From Anastrepha obliqua (Eukaryota > Arthropoda > Insecta > Diptera > Tephritidae): 64,000 nt of DNA. The stretch covers positions 123,645,792 to 123,709,791 of the forward strand of contig NC_072892.1 of the NCBI RefSeq assembly GCF_027943255.1. The letters are read 5' to 3'. Position numbers and translations under genes: made by a program. This document shows, one piece after another, positions 41,760 to 52,889 of the stretch (position 1 is the stretch's first letter; the number at the start of each line of letters is the position of its first letter). Below the pieces are notes generated by a model, which saw only the letters and a list, made by a program, of their open reading frames with translations, did no database searches and was not told the origin of the DNA.

Positions 41760-42800
41760 AGGGCTAAATATCTAAACCTTGTGCTAGATAAAAAGCTAAA
41801 TTGGGACTCACAGTTACAGATAGGATATGTAGAGCAACGACAGCGATATCAGTTGGAAAAAATAGGAAATAGAATCCAAATAATACACTGGCTCTACACA
41901 TCGAAATCCGAATACACCGGGTCTATAAAGCATTGTAGTGAGGTGGTATTCCCTTGAGAATGATGAAAACAAAAGTCAAAGGTTTTCATCAGTCAGTCAA
42001 GACAGGCACGCTATCGAAAGAATGATATGCGACCAGGCCCGACGAGAGGGGGGCGGGATCGGGTACTTTTTCCCCCGGGCCCGGAGTTTTCAGAGGGGTC
42101 CGGACTCGAGATTATACGTATTTATATGAATTAGACATAATTGGAAAGGGTCCGCATTGCAATTTTCCCCCGGGGCCCGGATATGCTCTCTACGGCCCTG
42201 TATGCGACCCACAACTTCTTTTCAGTAAATCTGCAGACAACATCAAGGGAAGGTTTTCACCGATATTTCGGACCTTCTCAAACTGCTAGACTATGCACTA
42301 CCATATGTGACTCCCACTACAAAGCTTACGACTCTCCTACCTTCCGACTGGAATAGTGGAAACTGGGCGTAATAAAACACGGAGAATCTATCTGTGTACA
42401 CGCAGATGGCTCAAAGCTTAAGGGTAAGGTAAGTGGATATCTTTATTCCGATCTTCTGGGGATCTTCTTTAGTTTTTGGCTCCCCTACCATTGCAGTGGT
42501 TTTCAGGTTGAACTGTTGGCAACATAAAAATCGTGAGACTGGTACAGTACGGCACGCTACCGGGAAACTGATGTCCACATTTCCACTGATGGCCAGGAGG
42601 TGATAAAATGTCTCACAAAATAATCGATAATCTCGAAAGTATCCATGAGATGTGGCAAATCTCTGAATGAGGTGGCTGACTAGTTTTCCACAAATGTAAC
42701 GCGGATAATTGTAGGACCGATTAACTGTCGGGACGCGGCAGCCAACTGCCTAATCAGACATTTGTAGACCACTACAAATTTGTTAACTAATTATTTGTGA
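41760..42800 (+). pseudogene. LOA-like LINE: RT thumb and RNase H relic with a MITE inside
   Basis: 41770-41815 reads NLVLDKKLNWDSQLQIG (thumb YLGLxLDxKLNW). 42390-42440 reads ICVYTDGSKLKGKVSGYLYS, the first RNase H block with its catalytic Asp. CSGFQVELLA (42500) is the Glu block, STDGQEVIKCL the third Asp block, and GPINCRDAAANC stands for WVPGH.......N. Stops occur in each interval. The hAT-type MITE at 42034-42200 splits it. Confidence 0.75.
42034..42200. mobile_element. hAT-type MITE, 167 bp
   Basis: Perfect 8-bp target duplications TATGCGAC flank it (42026-42033 and 42201-42208). The ends are imperfect inverted repeats: CAGGCCCGACGAGAGG on the left and CAGGGCCGTAGAGAGC on the right strand (12 of the first 15 positions match). 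The interior is GC-rich, with a CCCCCGGGCCCGGA motif repeated as CCCCCGGGGCCCGGA. An 8-bp duplication plus CAGGG ends is the hAT signature. It has no coding capacity, so it depends on a hAT transposase elsewhere. Confidence 0.9.
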
Positions 42801-43029
42801 CAAATTTTGAAGCTTGAACCTTGGGATATGGCTTCCAAAATGTTCCTGGGAATAACCTCTTTAATTGCGAAAAAAATGGATGTAGAGTTTGTCATATTGG
42901 GTTAACTCAATACGAAGTTACATTGCAAGCGGATTCTGGAGTTAAAGAACGACAACGGTTTAAGAAGGGTGTCAAACTTAAATAAGTTGGGTATTAAATA
43001 TGGAGAGTTAATGGAAAGTCGCACAAATA
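42801..43029. other. short interval between two LINE relics
   Basis: Probably decayed LINE sequence, but no motif is clear enough to claim. Confidence 0.35.
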
Positions 43030-44065
43030 AGAATGAACTCTAAACCCGGAAAAAGTACCAAGAAAGAGGAACCCTATCACCCTATCAGCTTGTTGCCCAT
43101 TGGGTCTAAAGTTATGGAATCCCTTTTTCTGGAAAGAACGTCGTCCATAATAGAAGATTGAAATTTATTTCTAAATCATCAATTCGGCTTCAAAAAGACA
43201 CGTACCATCGAACAGGTACACGGGCTCGTAATTTGTATTTACAAAGCTTTTGAGCAGAAGAAGACGCATTTCTCGACGTATCCCAAGCCTTCGATTGCGT
43301 TTGTCATAACAGATTTCTTTGCAAAATAGAAGACACTCTACCCATTAATTATTACACTTTTACCAAATTCTACCTCAAATACCGATATTTCTTTCTTATG
43401 CAAAATTACTGACGCTCTGAAGTCTGTGAAAGTTTAGCTGGTATAGCCCAGGTCAGTATAATGGGTCCAATCCTAGACTTCCTCTACACCCACAATTTAC
43501 CAGTCACTGAGGAGACTATCGTCGGGGGTTTTGCACATGCACCGCTTTTCTCGCAATTGGCTCTAACTCCCAAAGGCTTCATTTAAACTCCAAAAAAGTT
43601 TTCATAATTTAATTCAATGGCTAAAAGATTAGAAAATAAAACCCAATGAAAAAAATCAGTTCAAGTGACTTTTACACTCAATCGAAGCAATTGCCCTCTC
43701 ATGAAATGCAATAATGTATTCATACCCCAAAATAATTTTACAAAATATCCTGGTATGCACCTCAACAGCAAGTTTACATGGGAAACACATCTTTTCACTA
43801 AACGTAAGGCACTTCGATTCAAATTTCGAAATCTATACTGACTACTATACAAAACCCCAAAAATTTCAATGGATGGCTGCACTGACCAAATCATTAATTT
43901 CATCCGATGTGCTCTTGAGCTTCGGCACCATATCAGGGGAATACGGTGCTTTCCCGATGGTATTTACTTGATGTGTTTCTTACAGTCCTACCAACATAAG
44001 AAAAAAACATGGACCTGTTCCCATGTGCGTGGTTCGTTCAAATTAAACATTCCCGGTACTTCTTG
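43030..44065 (+). pseudogene. Jockey-clade LINE reverse transcriptase relic
   Basis: Translating with frameshifts gives YHPISLLPIGSKVMESLFLER (as YHPISLLPIGSK then MESLFLER), LNHQFGF, a FLDVSQAFD motif A, LPINYYTF, IMGPILDFLY, then GGFAHA where FADD is expected, KSVQVTFTLNR and KRKALRFKFRNLYW. The order is that of a Jockey-type RT from finger to thumb. The catalytic ADD is replaced by AHA. The C-terminal 43870-44040 is decayed. Confidence 0.8.
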
Positions 44066-46429
44066 ATTATAGGGTATAAATATCAATCCTCATATTGCAA
44101 CTATAGCTTAGTGATCCAACCTTAATTTTTTGTTTGTTTTTTGAAATTGGATTTCCATCTGAGTTACCTGTTGAAACGCTAAATTTTAACTCAATGCACT
44201 GGAGTGAAAAAACACAAAGTACAGATATATGCGCACGAAATTCATAAGTTGAGAATAAAGAGGTCGCTAATACATACACACACAGTACACGCATATCCAC
44301 ATAGTTCCTATTACTCACTTGCACTGCAGTTAATGGCTAAAGTGATATTTGACTAGCCATAAACGATGTTGTAAGAGTCATCAGAAACACCTGCAACTAG
44401 CACACAGCAACAACAACAAACACTTAACGCGAACATTAGCAGGCAATTCGTTAGGTAGTGTTGCTTTGTCACTGGCACAAAAATAACAATAAAACTGCAC
44501 ACACATATAAAAACGTATGCTCCGTCAGCTACACAAGAGAAGTAACTCATATTTCGTGTTAGTGAAACGATTATGAAGCTGCAATGCTGAACGCTAGGTA
44601 GAGGAGCTGGAGTAGGCAATGACAATGCGAAAAATCAAAACATAAAACAGTTGAAGAGTGGATACATGCAGAGTGCCTTCAATTTCTTTCGCTTGGCATG
44701 TAAGTGTCAGCAGTAACAGCAGGAGGTGAGAACGCGGTGGCCTGACGATTGTGGTCAGCAGTCATCAGCATTAAGTGCCACCGACAGTTGCACTAATCAG
44801 CCATATATCCCCACACTCTTAAGTTTCACTAACTCACAAACACGCACGCCACTTAACGCCCGCACACACTCACACGCACGCACACACACGCACTTACAAG
44901 TACTCCCCTTCACACAGCGTTCACTTTCACAAATACGGTTGCATATGACTTACTCGTTGCGGCCACTTAAGTTGTCATTAGGTGCTCAGGCATGAACGGA
45001 CTGCAAATGACCTTCACACACAACACAGCCACCGTAATAGTGATGGCAGCAACAACAACATTCGAAACATTTTCATAGATAAACATCATGTTAATCTCTT
45101 TGGCAAGTGGCGGCGCATGAGTTTTTTGTTTTTGTTTTGGCATTTACTTGTGGCAAATCGCACAAGTTAGGTTCAAACGTAGTGTGCCTATGGGGCGTAT
45201 ACATTACCAGTAAAGTAGCGACCAGCAGGCGAGTGTACGCGCACAAGAAAAGCGATGATGCTGATGGTGCTTCTGATGGTGATAATGGTGATGGCCTCAA
45301 GTGCGGCAGTGGCAACGAAGTGAAGTGAAAAGAAATCAACATAAGTAGCACAAGAAGAGGCATTAAGTATCATTATAACAAAAACAACAGCAACAACAAT
45401 AACAATAACAGCAGCAACCACAAATGAATCGAAGAAGGTAAATTGGTGTGCTAGAAACTGTGGAAAGAGTGTGCGAAAAAATCTACTTTCTGCAACTGTC
45501 AGTACAACTGAAGTGGATAAGCATTGCTGTTGTGCCTTCCTATGTGTATTTGTATGCATACCTGGGTGTATGAGTGCGCGCATGTTTTTGTGGCCTGGCA
45601 AGTCGTTGAAGAGCCTCCAGCAACTATTAATGAAAGTGATTTTCGCCATTCTTAATGCCCTCACTCGCTCACCTCTCAGCCCTTTGCTAACCAAATCAGC
45701 CATTGCTAAGCAGCCGTGCAAACCTCCTGCAACTAACACTTTCGCTATGCGTCGTAGTAGAAAAACAAAGGTGGAGTAGAAGGAGGAGAAGGGTGTGTGC
45801 GCCTACATATATATATGGTTTCGTTTATGACCAAATAAAATAATGCAAATTGCCCTACAAAAAAATATTAGTCGACCCTTGGTACAACTATCAGACCTCG
45901 CTTGAAATGAAGTCCTTTGTTAGCCTTTTATTGGAACCGTAAAATGTTTATTACACTACTTCTTCTTGTTTTTATACGTATTTTGTGTACCCCGTGTAAC
46001 TTGCCACATATGTGAATATGTATGTGTTCGCCGAAAAGCTCTAGAAGTAAATATGCTGCTTGCTTGTACATATGCATATGGATTGCATTACTGGCAATTC
46101 GGTTGAGTCTTTCCTTTTGAAAGATCCTGCGTTGTTATTGCTGCTTCGTTTGCCATTTTTTGTTTGCATTATTAAGTCTATGATAAGGCGTTATAGGCAG
46201 GCCTTGTTTTTCCTTGAACTTCGCATGTGTGCAAGTATGTGTGAATTACGCTTGCAAATGTGTTAACCAAGTGTCCCCACGTAGTTGGTTTTTTGCGAAG
46301 AGAAAATAAGTGCGTTCACATATGTCTACATAAAATATTTCTCTATATAAAAAAATGAAAGAAGTCGAAGGGTTTCCTTTTATATTTTGCACCCACTAAT
46401 GAAAACACAGAAAATTAGTAACGAAAATG
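44066..46429. other. spacer with CA-rich and CAA-rich simple sequence
   Basis: 44860-44895 is an interrupted (CA)n tract and 45375-45425 a CAA/CAG/ATAAC tract. The 183-codon minus frame at 45188-45739 has a Val/Ile-rich segment that simply translates the GTT/ATT complement of the CAA repeat, so I do not call it a gene. No domain is recognised. Confidence 0.5.
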
Positions 46430-46537
46430 AACTCATTGTTTTTCAAAATATTCCTCTTCGATGCAAACACAATTCCGCATTCGCTTGAACCAATTTTCAA
46501 AGCAGTTGTGCCACTCAGAAGTGCATATCTCTAAATA
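46430..46537 (-). mobile_element. mariner relic, C-terminal piece (left of nested insertion)
   Basis: On minus, 46536-46440 reads YLEICTSEWHNCFENWFKR, then MRNCVCIEEEYFEK, the C-terminus of a mariner transposase. Its upstream part is found at 48075-48300. The two pieces are separated by a complete later mariner (46538-47858) and a LINE scrap. Confidence 0.65.
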
Positions 46538-47858
46538 CATTTTGTCAGAAAAATATTGGGAGTTGTTAATTTACAATCGCGCATTACACATACAAGTATG
46601 TCTAAATTTTTTTTTTTGGTAGACTGTTGGTAGAACTGTTCTCTATAGCGCCGCAGAGTTTGTACGTGATTTGTCAATTAGCTTGTTTTTGGCATTTAAT
46701 TATATCAGTCAACCGCAGGTGTGCTCTGCGATTTTCACTATGGATAAAAATATCGAACAAAGAAATTGTCTTAAATGGGATTTCGTGTGCCGAATCGTTA
46801 AAAATATTGCAGCAAGCCTATGGTGGTTGGTTTTTTGTCAAATATACGGGTCTTCGAGTGGTATAAGGCTTTTGCAGAGGGTCGAGAAGTTGTGGAAGAT
46901 TTGCCCCCATCTGGTCGCCCATCAAAGTCTTCAGCGGATGAAAACGTCAACAAAGTCAAGGAAGTGGTGCTGGAAAACAATAATTTAAGTTTGAGGAAGG
47001 TAGCTTGTGACCTTTCTATATCTCACGAATCAATTCGCAGCATTTTACACCATCAATTGATCGTGAGACGCGTGGCTGGTCGACTCGTTCCAAGAGACTT
47101 GAATTTCTTTGAAAAAATTTATCGGAAGGAGGTGGCTGAAGACAGCCTTGAGCAAGTGAATCCGGACCCAACGTTTATCCAGCGCATTATAACAGGTGAT
47201 GAGACGTGGATTTATGAGTTTGACTTGCAAACCAGTCAACCAGTCAACAGGCAGCTGAATGGCGCTATCCACATGAGCTGAAACCCAAACAAGCACGTCC
47301 AAGTCGTTCAAAAGTGAAAGTAATGCTACTCGTTTTCCTTGACTATCATGTTGTTGTGCACTCGGAATCTCGAAATTCCTTTCAAAATTCCTTTTACGGT
47401 AAATAAAGAATATTATGTGAAAGTAATGCGACGTTTGAAAGAGAATATGCGTAGGAAACGGCTCAATTTGTGGAAAGTAAACTCATCGATCTTGCACCAT
47501 GATAACAAGGTTCATATTGTGAACACTTTTTTGACCAAAAACTCGACAAATATCATCGAACAACCACCGTATTCACTGGATTTAGCCCCATGTGACTTTT
47601 TCCTTTTCCAAAAACTTATTTTTCCACTCCACGGACGCCGCTTTGAGTCGATAGAGGCCATTAAGGAAAACTCGTTGAAGGAGCTGAAGAAGATCTGAGT
47701 AAACGCGTTTAAAAGGTGCTTTGATGACTGGGCTAATCGTTGGCGTATGTGTATTGCTTCGAATGGAGCCGATTTTGAAGGGGGTAAAATAAATGTTGAT
47801 GATTAAACAATTATTTTGCGCTTTATTCAACAATTCCTGGTACTTATTTGACAGAATG
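46538..47858 (+). mobile_element. full-length mariner (DD34D group), inactive
   Basis: A 1,321-bp element with TA on both sides (46536-46537, 47859-47860) and imperfect terminal repeats: CATTTTGTCAGAAAAATATTGG on the left and CATTCTGTCAAATAAGTACC on the right strand. It has entered an older mariner relic. A 3'-truncated relative lies at 57468-58627. The transposase frame is broken, so it is non-autonomous now. Confidence 0.85.
46740..47806 (+). pseudogene. mariner transposase pseudogene
   Basis: The ATG at 46740 opens MDKNIEQRNCLKW. A frameshift within the first 40 codons is followed by RVFEWYKAFAEGREVVEDLP and a long open part (46820-47281) with LSLRKVACDLSISHESIR and IITGDETWIYEFD (first Asp). 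A stop at 47281 and a gap follow. Then 47339-47698 carries VNKEYYVKVMRRLKE, ILHHDNKVHIV (second Asp), YSLDLAPCDFFLF (third Asp) and RRFESIEAIKENSLKELK. Between the second and third Asp there are only 30 residues because of a 12-bp deletion, against the usual 34. The C-terminus FKRCFDDWANRWRMCI ends at the TAA at 47804. Confidence 0.85.
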
Positions 47859-47879
47859 TATATGTATACTTGAATGTAA

Positions 47880-48074
47880 GACCCAGTAACTCCTAGTTGG
47901 AGCATAGGGCATCGACAGCTTCTCTTCGCCATTGAACACGGTTTTTCAAAGGCCTCATTTCCGCCTCCGTTTAAAGGCGCCAGGTAATTCATGGTGTGCC
48001 TGCTTATATGATATATTTCGTCCTGTCTGTTGGAAGGGGTTCCATCGCAGCGCTTGTCTGGCCATCTCTAAAAC
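47880..48074 (-). pseudogene. LINE C-terminal scrap
   Basis: On minus it reads ALRWNPFQQTGR then, with breaks, a KTVFNGEEKLSMPYAP end. This fits the ALEWNPQG..RGRP......DR.RW...V.ALC tail of RT-only LINEs; the + string ggagcatagggcatcgacag matches 18572-18592. It lies between the two halves of the older mariner relic. Confidence 0.5.
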
Positions 48075-48300
48075 GAAATGCTTCAAGGCTTCAACAGCTT
48101 CTTCAAGTATTGGGAAATGTTGACCTCGTTTTGTTTTTTATGTTCCCGAATGAAAAAAAATGAGTTCTAATGTTTAAGTGCTCAGAAAATCTCTTGTGCG
48201 AGTCCAAACGTGAAAACTCGCATTGTCTTGGTGAAAGATGATTCGTCTTCAAAGGGTTGTGTACCACTCAGCATTGACTGCTCTTAACTTTTCTAGTGGT
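48075..48300 (-). mobile_element. mariner relic, central piece (right of nested insertion)
   Basis: On minus, 48245-48075 reads HQDNASFHVWTRTRDFL, the second catalytic Asp block, then HFPILEEAVEALKHFVLEM. It is continued by the C-terminal piece at 46537-46430. The third Asp block is decayed. Confidence 0.6.
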
Positions 48301-48559
48301 ACAGTTGTAAGATGACCAAAAAAAATTAGGCTAGTAGCAAAGCTCTCTCTTATCGAACCGCAAAACGTATAGAAAAATCTAGTAATAAAATAAATATATT
48401 AAATAAATAATAAATAAAAAATAGTTTCAATGATTATATGAAATAGAGAAAAAATCCTTCAAAAAGGTTTTTGTTGTTGAAGTGGTTGAGTAAAACTACT
48501 TAAATAATCGTAATTAGTGACCAGCACCGTTTTACTACCACTGTCCTCGTGTGATGATG
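48301..48559. other. AT-rich spacer
   Basis: No recognisable feature. Confidence 0.4.
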
Positions 48560-48930
48560 TCTTCTGTTTTTTTTTCTTCTTTTTTTGCTCTAAGTCAGAT
48601 GCATTTAGTGAGGTCCAAGTATAGCAGCAAATTCTTTATCTCGATGTCTGAGATCTCATTAATTTGCTGTAAGAAAGGCTTACCGAAGGGGCGAAGTCGT
48701 ACCCTAGCTAGCCCTGGACAGTCACACAAATAGTGGATAGGACTTTCCTTCACCCCCAGCTGAGTTTGGGATCTCAGAAAACACCCTTGGTATTTTGCCT
48801 GTTGGGTTAACGTAAGACTAACGCCGTTTAGTTTTGGGGATATTTTGGTTTTCTTAATGAATAGCGTTAGTTCAGTTTTGCTCGGGTGGCAGTATGTGGC
48901 CCAATTGATGAATAATACCCTTCAAAAGGG
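48560..48930 (-). pseudogene. LOA-like LINE with large internal deletion
   Basis: Two coding blocks are joined on minus. 48900-48790 reads PSKTELTLFIKKTKISPKLNG and LTLTQQAKYQGC, the RT region after the YADD motif. It then goes directly to VKESPIHYLCDCPGLARVRL, RPFGKPFLQQINEISDIEIK and NLLLYLDLTKCI, the C-terminal finger, with a proper stop (about 48600). The whole thumb and RNase H (some 250 codons) are missing at the junction near 48780. The C-terminal 54 codons are uninterrupted. Confidence 0.75.
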
Positions 48931-48980
48931 TTCTACTGTTTTCCTTTTTTGCACACCCCAAAAAAATTCAAATTTGTACA

Positions 48981-49195
48981 TGGTGGCGCAAAATTGTTCA
49001 CCCTGTCACCAAGATTTGTAATTTTTGCGAATGGCGTCGTATGTCAATCACATTTGAGTCTTGTGAAGTAGACAGCTGCAGTTTACAAACACATAAGCAA
49101 TGAAATGCGTAAAGGTCAACTTAAAGATTTCCATATCCCAAAATAATTTTTTTTCACAGTTATTCTAAAGCAAAATTGGATGATGTGCAACTATA
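48981..49195 (+). mobile_element. short dispersed repeat, copy 1 (MITE-like)
   Basis: Starts GGTGGCGCAAAATTG. Its interior (gtcgtatgtcaatcacattt, then acagctgcagtttacaaaca) is collinear with 62120-62200 in the same orientation. Copy 2 carries the complementary end CAATTTTGTGCCACC, so the family has inverted ends and a length of about 200 bp. The right end of this copy is degraded. Non-coding. Confidence 0.55.
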
Positions 49196-49451
49196 ACGAA
49201 ATTGAAAATTTACGGAAGTCACTGTAACCGATAAGGCGTTTTGAACACCTGTTGGTACACAACGACTTCGATAGAAGGCAGACAATTTGTGTTTAGGAAT
49301 TTGAAAGTTACCGGGCAGCTTTGTGGCATGCTTGGTTTGAAAATTTGTTTGCAAGTGTGGTTCACATGCCTCCTATAACAAAAAATATATTTGATATACG
49401 TACCTATTATTGAAATATTTGAAAATATTTCGGATAAGAATTCGACAAGAT
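49196..49451. other. spacer
   Basis: No recognisable feature. Confidence 0.35.
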
Positions 49452-49540
49452 TCCATTTATGGAACAACTTCAGACGGACACCACAAATAGGAGGCGGAGC
49501 TCGGTCAAACACCTAAAAGAAGTGTACGCCTTAATTATTT
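49452..49540 (+). mobile_element. SINE 3' fragment
   Basis: The tccatttatggaacaacttc block, the caccacaaataggaggcgga block, gctcggtcaaacacctaaaa and the gtgtacgcc end followed by an AT-rich tail match the 3' third of the SINE at 61263-61577 in plus orientation. It is 5'-truncated. Confidence 0.75.
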
Positions 49541-49619
49541 ATTTTATATTTGATTTGGTTAGGTACATCCATTGTACAAAATGCAAGTAAAAACACTTTT
49601 CTTCACCAAAACAAAACCA

Positions 49620-49745
49620 AGAACAATACTAGAACTAAAGGAAGGACTAGTCAAGAAGTGGTGTGACATTCAATTGTATTCCAATCTATTTCTAATAAAT
49701 CCAAGACGCAAGTCATATTATTTTAATTTAAGTGATGGAATGGTA
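49620..49745 (+). mobile_element. possible Tc1-like transposase C-terminal scrap
   Basis: The frame contains RTILELKEGLVKKWCDI followed by NPRRKSYY. This fits the C-terminal pattern of Tc1-type transposases (..EL...I...W..I.......L...MPRR). It is short and no catalytic motif is present, so it is tentative. Confidence 0.35.
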
Positions 49746-50349
49746 TTACACTAATGCGAAAGGGTTTCCTGCATACACTGTTTTATTATAAGCTAAGTTA
49801 AGAAACGCTGTAATGTAGAAACAAATTTCAATGGTAGATTAACTAAATTATTATCGGTAAATTTATTGATCAGACCTTTCTAAGACTTTTGACAAGGTCA
49901 ACCACTCAATTTTAATATCCAACTTGGATGAAATTAAAATTTAAAAAAGGTGAGCCAAGAAGCACATAGAGATTGATGACTCCTAAAACACTCAGACAAA
50001 AAACCCCATTGTATTCGAAGCTCTGAAAAGTAAAACTTGGTCAATTTTCTATTTCACTGCATTTTGTTTTTGTCTCAAACTGATAAGATACGACTTTCAT
50101 ACTGTAATTAGGTTTTCCTAAAACAGTTTGCATTTTGAGTCCATTGCTCTTCATCTCTTCATTAATGGCATATCTAAATGTTTTAAATTCTGAAAATTTT
50201 TTTCATTTGCGAATTTCTTTCCTTTTAAGTAGCATATAAAATTAATGTAATAACATTTCCTTTCAAATTCATATCCTTGGTGTTTTGATTTTTCAGCTTC
50301 GAATTTGGTTAAGTAGTTTTTTTATAGTCTGTAAGAAATCACTATCATC
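49746..50349. other. AT-rich spacer
   Basis: No recognisable feature. Confidence 0.4.
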
Positions 50350-51012
50350 CTCATCGGCTTTTGTTTCTGCCATTGGAGCATAAGGTCTCAATAAAACGCC
50401 TTCCACCGGATTCTGTTTTTGCAAGAAACTTAATTTCGTTCTAGTAAGTCTTTCCTAATGTTTCAACTTCTTTCTGGATCGTTCTCTTCTATAGTATTTT
50501 TGGAGGACCAACCTTGGAAGTATCTTGTGGGTTCCTATCTAAGGCTTGAAGACAGATTTCATTTGCGTCCTTACGAAGCGTGGGCCCAATCCACCTCCAC
50601 TTTCTAAGATTTATGAAATTTGCTTACGGTTAAATTTTGCATCTCTCGTACAAATCGCCGTTACTTATAATCTTGGGTCACCAGAACTTTAATATTCTGT
50701 TGATACAGCTTTGAATTTTGTTTACAATCCAATTGTTTGTGATTCGGTTTCCACTCCATATAATAGACTTGAAAATTCAGAGTATATACGCTGAAGATAC
50801 TCGGCGGCCATAAATATAGAAGTTGTGCGTTTTGTTATTCTAGCGATGGCTTCTAATTTCGCTCCATTTTCAGCGGGAATGATACTACCCCTGTAAACAG
50901 AAGTATCCACGTTCTCAATTTGATCACCATTTAAGCGGAACAAGCAGCTGTTTGTAGAACGATTTTTCAAAGCTTTCGTTTTCTCGCCATTTATTTCCAA
51001 AACTGCACTCAA
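50350..51012 (-). pseudogene. LINE reverse transcriptase C-terminal half
   Basis: The minus frame 51012-50722 reads INGEKTKALKNRST, FRLNGDQIENVDTSVYRGSII, then NGAKLEAIARITKRTTSIF and FSSLLYGVETES. Further down come RKWRWIGPTLRKDANEICLQ, ALDRNPQD and RTIQKEVETLGKTY. It is the post-palm part of an RT-only LINE (VEKTK..., VYLGS....NGAKL...RI.KA, LYGAE.W, RRWRWIGH.LR). Only the 96-codon first part is open. The palm domain is missing. Confidence 0.8.
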
Positions 51013-52880
51013 TCATGCTGAGATTAGATCGTAAATTTTTTTTCATTTCGGCATGTTTGACGGAGAGAAGATATCAGCAGCGTATGCAAGGTATTCAATA
51101 TGCTAATGGAAGTTCCAGTAAATACCTCTTCTTTTCCATCGATACAGCTTTTAAGTATACCACACTTTTTAATCAAAAAAATTGAAAGCATTCAGTTTTG
51201 TATCCCTTTGAATTGCAACTTACGAACGGCTCCAAAATCTTTTCGATTTTTTCGCTAATGATGATGACAATTAATTGCCATCACGCCGATCATTTCAGAA
51301 ACAAAGTAATTCCGGAGTAACACGTTTTTAAACTAGAATCCCAATCGTAGTAGGGCTGCTCCCTTAGGTATAGCTTGCGAGGAATAGCATTTCCAAGTTC
51401 CTATGAAGATAGACACTGCGATGTGGAACTAATGCAGAATGCTTATATGAAGGCAACATTGGTTCAGTTGGAGTTATGGGGCGTTGTGGATTTCTTGAAG
51501 GACTTGCCATACCCCAAAGCTAGACCACCTAAACACATTATTTCCATCCGCTACTTGTCCAGGCCTGTTTATTTGTAAATAAATACTTATTCATATCTAA
51601 AGGCCGTATCATTATACGCAACTTATGACCCATCCGATAGCTTTCAGCTCAGCTTCCGCAGAACTTCACTATTCCGCAATACCGGAATTGGGTATTTCCT
51701 TTCAAATGAAGACAAATTTATTGAGCGTTCGGCGATAAGCCCTTGTGCTGTAGCTCAGTTTTTCATGCAGGCCATATTTTTTAACTCAGATGTAAGGATC
51801 TTGTGATTTCGTATGGCTTTTCGGTCTAGGAAACGGTAGCAAGGGCTAAAAATAATTCGGATATAAACATGAAAAAACGGCATAGGGCATAAGTCATTGC
51901 CAGGACGTTTTTACTTTTTGGTTTTGCATGGCATTATGTATTAAATAAATTATATTTTAGTCCCATTAAGTTTTGTGTAGATTAATTTACGTTTAATTTT
52001 TTCAAGTTTTTTAACCTTTGTGCAAGACGATATATAAACCAACCACAAATTTCATCTTCTATTTTAACACCACTTCGTTTAATTTTTCTCAACAATTCAA
52101 CTTAAATTTTTCTGCTTCTAGCATCGATCATCTTCTAGTAGGCAAAAGCTTTATATGTATCGTAGTTTCACATGTACATCTCAATTCCATTTGAGGCTCG
52201 TAAAAATCAACAATCTGAAACGAACCACACACCGGCGCCACACACACACGCAGGCTCCTTCCTTCCTTCCTGGTACTGATATGCGCGCATTGCCCGCATC
52301 ATTGTGGAAGCCAAGGTGTGTAAATAAAAACGAATCGAGTGCACACACAATGTGTAACCGCAACAGAAAAAAAAAACAAAAATAAAAAGAACCACTACCA
52401 CAACACGACAAATACTTACTTATACTTTGTTGGTTTGCGATACTTCAAAGCGCGACATAAAAATTTGAAAATAAACAAGACTCTGAGGGTGGCCAGGTCT
52501 TGCGTAGATTTTATGGTCCCCCATTTGCAGCACCAGTTTGAGCTGGCATGACTTGGTGTTTGTGCGCTTTTACACTAAACGGACCAGCTAACTGCAACCA
52601 CCACACTAATGCAAACATACGCCAGTATTTGGCCTGTGTGGAGGCTAACAAAGAGGCAGCGTTCATTAAAAACAAATATTTCGTTTTATATTTGCGTTCT
52701 TGAATGCCACTGTTTAATGACGGTGGTCAGAAATTTTAAGTATAAAATTTTCATTTCTAAATGCGTAGATTATAGAGTATTGAATGTGTTTTCTATTAGA
52801 ACAGCCCCACTGGCTGTTTTCGTAGCGACTCGCAGAGAGTTCATAGGTAGTTAGCTGTAATGGTTAAAGTACCAGTCTGA
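51013..52880. other. spacer
   Basis: No recognisable gene. 52240-52270 has short CA and CTTC repeats. Frames of up to 81 codons are featureless. Confidence 0.45.
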
Positions 52881-52889
52881 CTCTCCCTA

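Noticed and set aside
42030..42210. GC-rich block as a promoter or CpG island
   Set aside because: The 8-bp duplications and inverted ends show it is a transposon insertion.
44860..44895. CRISPR-like or regulatory repeat
   Set aside because: It is an interrupted CA microsatellite without spacer structure.
45188..45739. 183-codon open frame on minus with a membrane-like Val/Ile stretch
   Set aside because: The hydrophobic part is the translation of the GTT/ATT strand of a CAA-type microsatellite; no domain and no conserved motif are visible.
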